Positions 58,195-64,000 of a DNA stretch of 64,000 nucleotides are shown piece after piece. A model generated the notes under the pieces. It saw nothing but the letters and a program-made list of their open reading frames with translations, searched no databases and was not told the origin of the DNA. This DNA is from Membranipora membranacea (taxonomy: Eukaryota; Bryozoa; Gymnolaemata; Cheilostomatida; Membraniporidae): positions 20,894,001 through 20,958,000 of the forward strand of contig OU612065.1 in NCBI GenBank assembly GCA_914767715.1, in the 5' to 3' direction. Numbering within the stretch: position 1 is the first letter of the stretch; each line of letters starts with the position of its first letter. The position numbers and the translations under genes are program-made.

Positions 58195-58815
58195 TTTCCA
58201 ATCCCAATAATAGTTCTTTCTCTATAAATATCCTTCTTCTACTTTGATTAATTATTGAGTCTGCAGATAGTAGTAGTGTGTGTGTGTGGTAGTAATGTTC
58301 AGTTGAGTTATCCAGAGTCTGAGTCTTTCTACTAACAAAATTATTATTGATTGTTATCCCCTCAGATTAGCTTAGATAATATTAATGCTAACGTAGTCAT
58401 AGGATTGTTTCATTCACAGCTATTGAGCAGAGGATGTGCTCTTCTGTTGGCAACTGAGAGAGAAAGAAAGTTTCTAGTATATAATACTTCTAACTCACTG
58501 AACTCAATAGTACAATTCAATGTTCTAACTGAATAGAGGATTTCCCATCAAACAGAAGAAAATTTATTCTCAATAGAAGAGGAACTATTTGAACAGAAGA
58601 TACATTCCATCCAACAAAGTATCAAACTATTTATTTTTCAATGAAGACAAGAAATTCATTTCTATTTCACATGATTTGTTTTCATGAATTTTTAAAAGTG
58701 AGTTTTGATTGTTAATTAACTTGAAACAATGTATTTCTATTTTGAATAATATTGGCTTCACTCCAAAAGCAAAACAGGAAGTGATATGATTACAGGTTGC
58801 CATAGAGACCTCAAC
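58195..58815. other. Head-to-head NAA50/STPG1 promoter region
   Basis: About 620 bp between divergent start codons, presumably a shared or paired promoter; includes a short (tg)n run near 58278. No core-promoter motif identified. Confidence 0.5.
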
Positions 58816-61800
58816 ATGGTGGACAGTGTAAAAGTTGTAAATGAGGATGTCCTCAGGAGAATCCATGCAAATTATGCAGGGAGGCTTCATAAAGGTATGT
58901 ACAGTTGGTTTGACATGTGTACCAATCCTTGTTAGCCACTCCTAAAATATAATATCCATATGTCTGATGGGACCTTGATCTCACAGATTGCAAAAAATTA
59001 ATTCTCCTCTATCAATCAATTTCAATGATAAATCATCGGAATGCCTGCTGGTGCACACTTTTTAATTATTTATCACCTTTCCACCAAAGTTCAGTGCAAC
59101 CAATCATACTGCCATTCAATGACTGAAACTGGTGCTTGATGTACTACATAAAATCAAGATCTACCTTCTTGAAAAACTTTCTCACAAACCAAATGGCTAT
59201 CTTTGGGGCTACTTTCTTCTGAAATGCATAACCATTACCCTTAAATGTATGCGTGAATATTACAATGTATATAAATGTTTATGCCCGTACCTCAACCATT
59301 GTTGTATATAAAAATTTTACAGGCCACGGGATAGTTGCTGCTAATACATCAATACCAACCAAATATCAAACAATAATTATAGACAACGGAGATAGAAAGG
59401 GATTCAATGCAAAATCTAAAAGATTCTCGGACAATGTTTTGGTGAGTCAGTTATAATTTTGGAAGTTTACATATGATATACGTAATATTGACTTAGTGAA
59501 GCTCTGGTAATTGCTTCATTTTAATGATCACTCTGTTTTTCCCCGATCTCCATTCCATGGCTAACATGACCTGTACTAACGGTACTTATGTTTTTTCATA
59601 GAATGAAAATCCGGGTCCTGGATCATATGTAGGACATAACCCTTTCAAAGGAAAACCTGAATCAACTAGCAAAAAAGGATATGGAGGGTTTGTATCTAAA
59701 GATAGGAGAGTAGCAAGAACACAGGTACCTAGCGGACCAGGTGCTGGGAAATATGGGCTGCCGTCACTGCTACAAAAGAGAACTGACTTTAATAAAGCAA
59801 ATACTGGAAACTTTCACCAGCCTATTGCTCAGTCACACAATAAACAAGAGGTGCTACCGGCACCAGGTTCATATGATGTAAGTAAATCTAGAGACGTGTT
59901 GTAAAAATATAAGAAATTTAATGGATAACTTTGCTAATCTATCTATGGCTCAGCAATAATTGCTATGCATACATTGCGTTTGCATAAAAGTCAAAGTAAT
60001 TACACTTTCCTTTTGACTCAAAATGAATTTTAACCTTTTTGTGTTATTGAATTTTATTAGCCAAAACAAGTTCCTAAAGGAAAGGTGAATAATGTACATG
60101 CCGGGGCAGCATTCAAATCTGGAACTAAACGGGAATCATGCCTAGAAGACAAACGTGGTAACCCTGCACCAGGACAGTATGAAACACAGAACAACAATGT
60201 ACAACCCAACCCTAAAACCTACGATTCTAGCTTCAAGTCAAGGGCTGATAGAGATTTATACAGAACAAACCAGGTTTGTTTATAATAGTCCTCTGCTGGC
60301 ATTCATAAATTTTTTTCTACCTTGTAGCAGAAATTGACTGTATACTTAGTGTCAGCCAATAGAAGAGAGTAGGGTTGCTATTCAATATATCTGCACTTTA
60401 TGAACGGAGAGCGTAATGCTGAAATCCAGATACTTCTATTGTTATCAATCAGTTTTACCTACATATGCTGCTGTTGAATCTATAACAATCTTTCCTTTAC
60501 TTTCATATCCAGAATCCTGGTCCTGGTGCATATAAACCTAATGAGGCGGTTGATCCTGCAAACAAAACTCTTTTTCCGTAAGTGAAGATAGAACTCATAT
60601 GTGCAAAGCAGTTACAATTGTATTAAGTTATCTTGAATGTATGGCAGGATAATCAGTATCTTTCACAGCCCTGCTAGTTTTTAATAGAGATATGTGTCAA
60701 GTTTGGTCCAATCAGTCTACATTTCGAGCCACTGGCCTATTCTACAAGTAAGGGCTAGCCGCTCGAGGGGAGCAACTCAAAGGACAGGTGAGTTGGACCA
60801 GGGAGGGTGGGTGCATGGTTGGACAAAACTTAATCTTTTACAAAACAAAACATAATTTTTAATATGTGCTTATCAAAGCAGCTTATTATCAATTACAGTA
60901 ATGATACCATGAGACTCCAAAAGAAGCGATTAGAAAAAACTTTTACCTCATTAAAATGTTTGTTTTATCGCAGAAAAAAACACTACCTGTGCCTGTCAGC
61001 ACCAGCTATGCCTTTACCTCCACCGCCTCTAGCCCCAGGACCTGGTGCATATGATCTCAGAGATTACGAAGGCCCCGCCAGACACTACATGTCCTCATCA
61101 GTATTTGTCTCTAGTAGTAGCAGGTGGCATGATATGTCGTCAGATAGAACAATTCCAGGGCCTGGTAAGTTAATTTTAAAGTAGAAGACAACACTGGCAT
61201 CAATTTTTACCAATAATATTTTTATACGGAGATTACAGGTATTTGTGATACTGAAACAAAATGGTGGAAGAGAGTTTGTGATCGAAATAATTAAAATTTT
61301 AAAATTTAACATTTATTTATAACATCCAAATTTAGAAGAAGTAAATCATTACGCATCAAATATCAAAATATAACTTTTGTGGTTGTCTTCCACTTTAATA
61401 CATTATGAAATCAACGCTGGACTATTCGGCGCTGAATATATCATCATTGGCCAGGGGCGAATATTCAAAAAAATTTCACTCACTGACTTTTAGAGATGAG
61501 CATAATGATCGGGCGCAGCTCGATCCACACGCCGTAGGCGTGGCGGGGAGGGTGTGGGAGGGGCGCTTTAGCGCCCTCCCACCACGGAAATTTTTGCATA
61601 TCGGTAGCAAAATAGTGCAAGCAGAGAGGTATTTCAATAGCTCACTGAGCTGTTGGGTACTTTCAGAAAACAACTCAATAGCAGTAGAATATTACGGTAA
61701 AAATGCTCCAGTTATAAAGCACCCAATTGGAAAAAAACTGACATTGATGGGATTCGGACCCACAATAATCTGATTATAAGGCATACGCTCTACACACTGA

Positions 61801-62188
61801 GCTATTCAGCCATTCACAGATACGTGGGCCGTGAGTGCTAATATACGCCACTGTCATTGGCAGGCTCTTTGAACAGCTATTTTTGATAATTTTGAAGATG
61901 ATAATGATATGCGAATTAATGTCAAAAGCTTTTCATTGCTTTTTTTGATGCAGCGCTATTGAAACTAGTTCTGACTGTGTGTGCAAATAAATCATCGCCT
62001 GAAACTACAGAATTGAAGGAAATTCCCTTCTTTTTAAAAGTTTGAGCTTTGCATTGAAGATTATTTGAGAAAAAGTTCCGTACACCCACTTTACATTGCT
62101 GTTTGTTTCTAATTTTTTAGGTGCCTACCATCCTGTGAAACCAACCAAAGAATCATTTATATATAACCATGCTCAGAAATGGATTTAG
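58816..62188 (+). CDS. STPG1: Sperm-tail PG-rich repeat protein 1 (MAPO2)
   Basis: STPG-repeat proteins are associated with cilia and sperm tails; mammalian STPG1/MAPO2 is also linked to apoptosis after O6-methylguanine damage. Seven coding exons: 58816-58894, 59323-59441, 59602-59877, 60061-60273, 60513-60577, 60974-61164, 62121-62188; 336 residues (human about 334). Seen: RKGFNAKSKRF near the start; repeated Pro-Gly motifs NPGPGSY, SGPGAGKY, APGSYD, APGQYE, NPGPGAYKP, APGPGAYDL and IPGPGAYHP; a Pro-rich stretch before RDYEGPARHYMSSSVFVS; and the conserved C-terminus ESFIYNHAQKWI. The length, exon order and C-terminal block all fit STPG1 rather than longer STPG2-like proteins. Its last intron carries a MITE-like pair and a SINE-like head. 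Confidence 0.92.
61171..61400. mobile_element. Possible MITE, ~230 bp
   Basis: taattttaaagtagaagaca (61171-61190) is inverted as tgtcttccactttaata near 61384-61400 with a few mismatches. AT-rich interior, no coding content. It begins right after the STPG1 exon 6 donor. Confidence 0.45.
61528..61582. repeat. Two adjacent GC-rich hairpins
   Basis: cacgcc-gta-ggcgtg (61528-61542) and gtgggaggggcgc-ttta-gcgccctcccac (61554-61582, one unpaired G) lie side by side in AT-rich intron DNA, within the body of the SINE-like insertion. Confidence 0.7.
61740..61811 (-). repeat. tRNA-like SINE head
   Basis: On the minus strand this 72-nt stretch has tRNA geometry: TA then D-arm GCTC-AGTGTGTA-GAGC, a 7-nt anticodon-type loop (CTTATAA) after five bases, a 5-nt variable region, and T-arm GTGGG-TCCGAAT-CCCAT. 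The anticodon stem and acceptor stem do not pair well, so it is not a functional tRNA. A tRNA-derived SINE with its body running toward 61400 is the best reading; a dead tRNA gene is the alternative. Confidence 0.6.
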
Positions 62189-62889
62189 TGTGTATTTGCT
62201 AAGTAAGACTTAACAGAGAAAGGACGTAGTACACTGAATCAAGTCACAGGAAAACCTCAAAGTGACCTCTCATAAACTTGCTCATGTATAATATTTTTCT
62301 ATGTAAATCTGACATTATAATTCATATATATATATATATATTATATATTAATATATATAAGTATCAAAAACTTAACACTCCATTTCTTTTGTAGTTATCC
62401 TTTCTCCGTCTCAAATAAAAATCAATCCCATTTCAGTACATTGCTCTTGCCATTGAAAGTGTTGACAGAGTTTGGTACATTGACACAAATACAAGACATC
62501 TATCTAGCTCAGAGAAAGCAGTTCTTCTGCACGCAATACTCTGCACATATATTTCCTTCCAAGGCTGATATTAGCTCGCTAATTAACTAGCATGCCTATG
62601 CCTTTCTTTATTGATCCAGTTTCAGGCAACCAATTTAAAAGTACCTCATCGTGATATACAAAATAAATTAAATGAAAAATTAACCTATTTCTCTTGTTGT
62701 TCAGGAGGTTCAAATCAAAATTTGTTTCATGATACATGTAACAGAATGTAGGTATGACATATGAAGACAAAATAACGCTAAATAAGTATTAAACATGCTC
62801 TTGCATTGATATTGCACAAAAAAGCCAGGAAGAACTATAGGCTGAAACAGCGACTAGTCTGAGGACTCAGACTAGATCTGTGGGTGATA
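62189..62889. other. Tail-to-tail region STPG1/neurensin-like
   Basis: 3' UTR sequence with a (ta)n run at about 62323-62360 and a 24-bp near-palindrome (gactagtctgag / gactcagactag, about 62853-62876) that shares the ctcagactag core of the G-rich motif family. No gene seen. Confidence 0.5.
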
Positions 62890-63522
62890 TCATTCTATTG
62901 GCTGATAAGGAGTGTCGACTACAGAATGTTTGCCTTTGCGAGCTGGTTGTACGCTTTCAAGTGACTGTGTGACGGGGACAGTTCTTTCGATGGGGCTAGC
63001 CGGAGGTTCGGAGGGAACACTCACATAGCCCGCGGAATAAGACGACTCTTCGTCGTCTGAATGTATATCTCTGTCCTCAAAACAGTATTCATTGAAATAT
63101 GTTGGTAATAGAACTGAAACCACTATAATAACACCTGCTACACAAAAAGAGACGATACCTACTGTTCCTAACACATCTAGAGCAAGATTTATATGACCCG
63201 CTCTACGATCGACTAGAGCATAGCGACCGTTGGCTAAAACTGGATGGATAATAGACCTTCTGGGTGTAAAGTGTCCGACTAGGATCAGAACGGCTCCGAA
63301 TACTAAAGTATTGATACCGAACCAGAGTAATATCTTCCATAAAACTGGAGAGCAGCGTTTGGTTCTTTTTGGTTGAAGGAGGTAGTTAGCGGAATCGTCA
63401 CTTTGCTTATCTTCATATTCGTAAAAGTGATGAAGGTGTGATCTAATACCAAAAAACTGATAACATCCCGTTGATTCACCGACGACTCTTTTATTTTCTT
63501 CTCTCATCTGCTGTGACGCCAT
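62890..63522 (-). CDS. Neurensin-like two-pass membrane protein
   Basis: Single-exon ORF of 210 residues. Neurensins are small vesicle membrane proteins of neurites in vertebrates. Seen: a short N-terminal region with FFGIRSHLHHFYEYED (about 24-39), matching the family block GVRSYLHQFYED; TM1 about 61-85 (LWKILLWFGINTLVFGAVLI); a luminal or extracellular loop; TM2 about 115-140 (LGTVGIVSFCVAGVIIVVSV); and an acidic Ser-rich cytoplasmic tail (HSDDEESSYS) with Pro-rich stretches. The topology and N-terminal block support the family; the loop and tail are divergent, so direct orthology to NRSN1 or NRSN2 is not claimed. Lack of introns contrasts with every neighbour and might reflect a retrocopy or an ancient intronless state. 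Confidence 0.75.
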   Translation of the reverse strand: MASQQMREENKRVVGESTGCYQFFGIRSHLHHFYEYEDKQSDDSANYLLQPKRTKRCSPVLWKILLWFGINTLVFGAVLILVGHFTPRRSIIHPVLANGRYALVDRRAGHINLALDVLGTVGIVSFCVAGVIIVVSVLLPTYFNEYCFEDRDIHSDDEESSYSAGYVSVPSEPPASPIERTVPVTQSLESVQPARKGKHSVVDTPYQPIE

Positions 63523-64000
63523 CGCTCAAGTCTCAACTAGAGTGCTATATGATAAAAATGTCAATATCTCCCGGTCAGCATATCTGTAACACACAAGACA
63601 CTACTCCATTATCCGTCATCTCTAATTATACAGCATTTATTGCACATGTTAATAACGAAATGAATATTTTCATTTCGTAAATGTTAGTAGTCTACGCTGC
63701 TGCCTCCATTATGGTGTGGTGAAAGTGAAAACTATAAATGTTTGTAACTGAAAAGCGTGGTACACATTTCACACAGCTGGATCTACATTAATACAATCCG
63801 TTACCAAAAATGATGATAGCCTTTGAAACAACCGTTGTGGGTAACCTCTTACTCCTATAGCTGTTTGCTACAAATCAGGGGCCGAGACGGTTTAGGTACA
63901 TCATTTGCTTTTTTTATTGGCTATAATGGCCCTAGATTACCACCTTTTTTCAAGCGACAAACAGGGCACATAGAAAATCTTAGTTTATAAGCACATACCA
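63523..64000. other. Upstream flank of neurensin-like gene
   Basis: AT-rich, presumably promoter and 5' UTR of the neurensin-like gene. I see no exon or repeat here. Confidence 0.4.

Noticed and set aside
61405-61773. 122-codon open frame in the last STPG1 intron
   Set aside because: Coincides with the SINE-like repeat and its GC hairpins; no protein similarity recognised.

Overview
This is animal (metazoan) nuclear DNA. The genes have many short exons separated by AT-rich introns of roughly 0.1-2 kb with GT-AG borders. They belong to animal families, and the non-coding DNA is scattered with small inverted-repeat transposons and decayed LINE and hAT fragments. Overall composition is AT-rich and gene density is about one gene per 7 kb, which fits a compact invertebrate genome (for example a non-bilaterian or a small invertebrate). 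I cannot name the species. I see no bacterial operon, CRISPR array or virus.

Layout: (1) 140-5157, minus: PUF60 splicing factor, whose last exon lies left of the window. (2) 6689-26051, plus: a complete 34-exon ABC transporter of subfamily A (about 1693 residues). (3) 27603-35720, plus: PRPF40, a U1 snRNP-associated splicing factor. (4) 36698-38831, minus: mitochondrial CLPP protease. (5) 40171-46540 and 50245-55479, plus: two tandem Cys-loop (nicotinic-type) receptor subunit genes with the same ten-exon structure. (6) 56158-58194, minus: NAA50 N-terminal acetyltransferase. (7) 58816-62188, plus: STPG1 (sperm-tail PG-rich repeat protein / MAPO2). (8) 62890-63522, minus: single-exon neurensin-like two-pass membrane protein. 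Apart from the plus-strand runs ABCA-PRPF40 and receptor 1-receptor 2, neighbours alternate strands. That gives head-to-head pairs (PUF60/ABCA, CLPP/receptor 1, NAA50/STPG1) and tail-to-tail pairs (PRPF40/CLPP, receptor 2/NAA50, STPG1/neurensin).

The genes are mostly unlinked in function: two splicing factors, a lipid-type transporter, mitochondrial proteolysis, ligand-gated channels, protein acetylation and a cilium/sperm protein. The most informative structure is the tandem duplication at 40-56 kb. It copied the receptor gene together with the end of NAA50, leaving a fossil NAA50 exon at about 47.5 kb, and the last receptor exon was later homogenised between the two copies. The repeat landscape is also rich: several MITE-like elements with recognisable ends or target duplications, a dispersed G-rich hairpin motif in four copies, and a tRNA-derived SINE-like head. 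I found no clearly novel gene system. The interesting points are the receptor pair and the repeat families.
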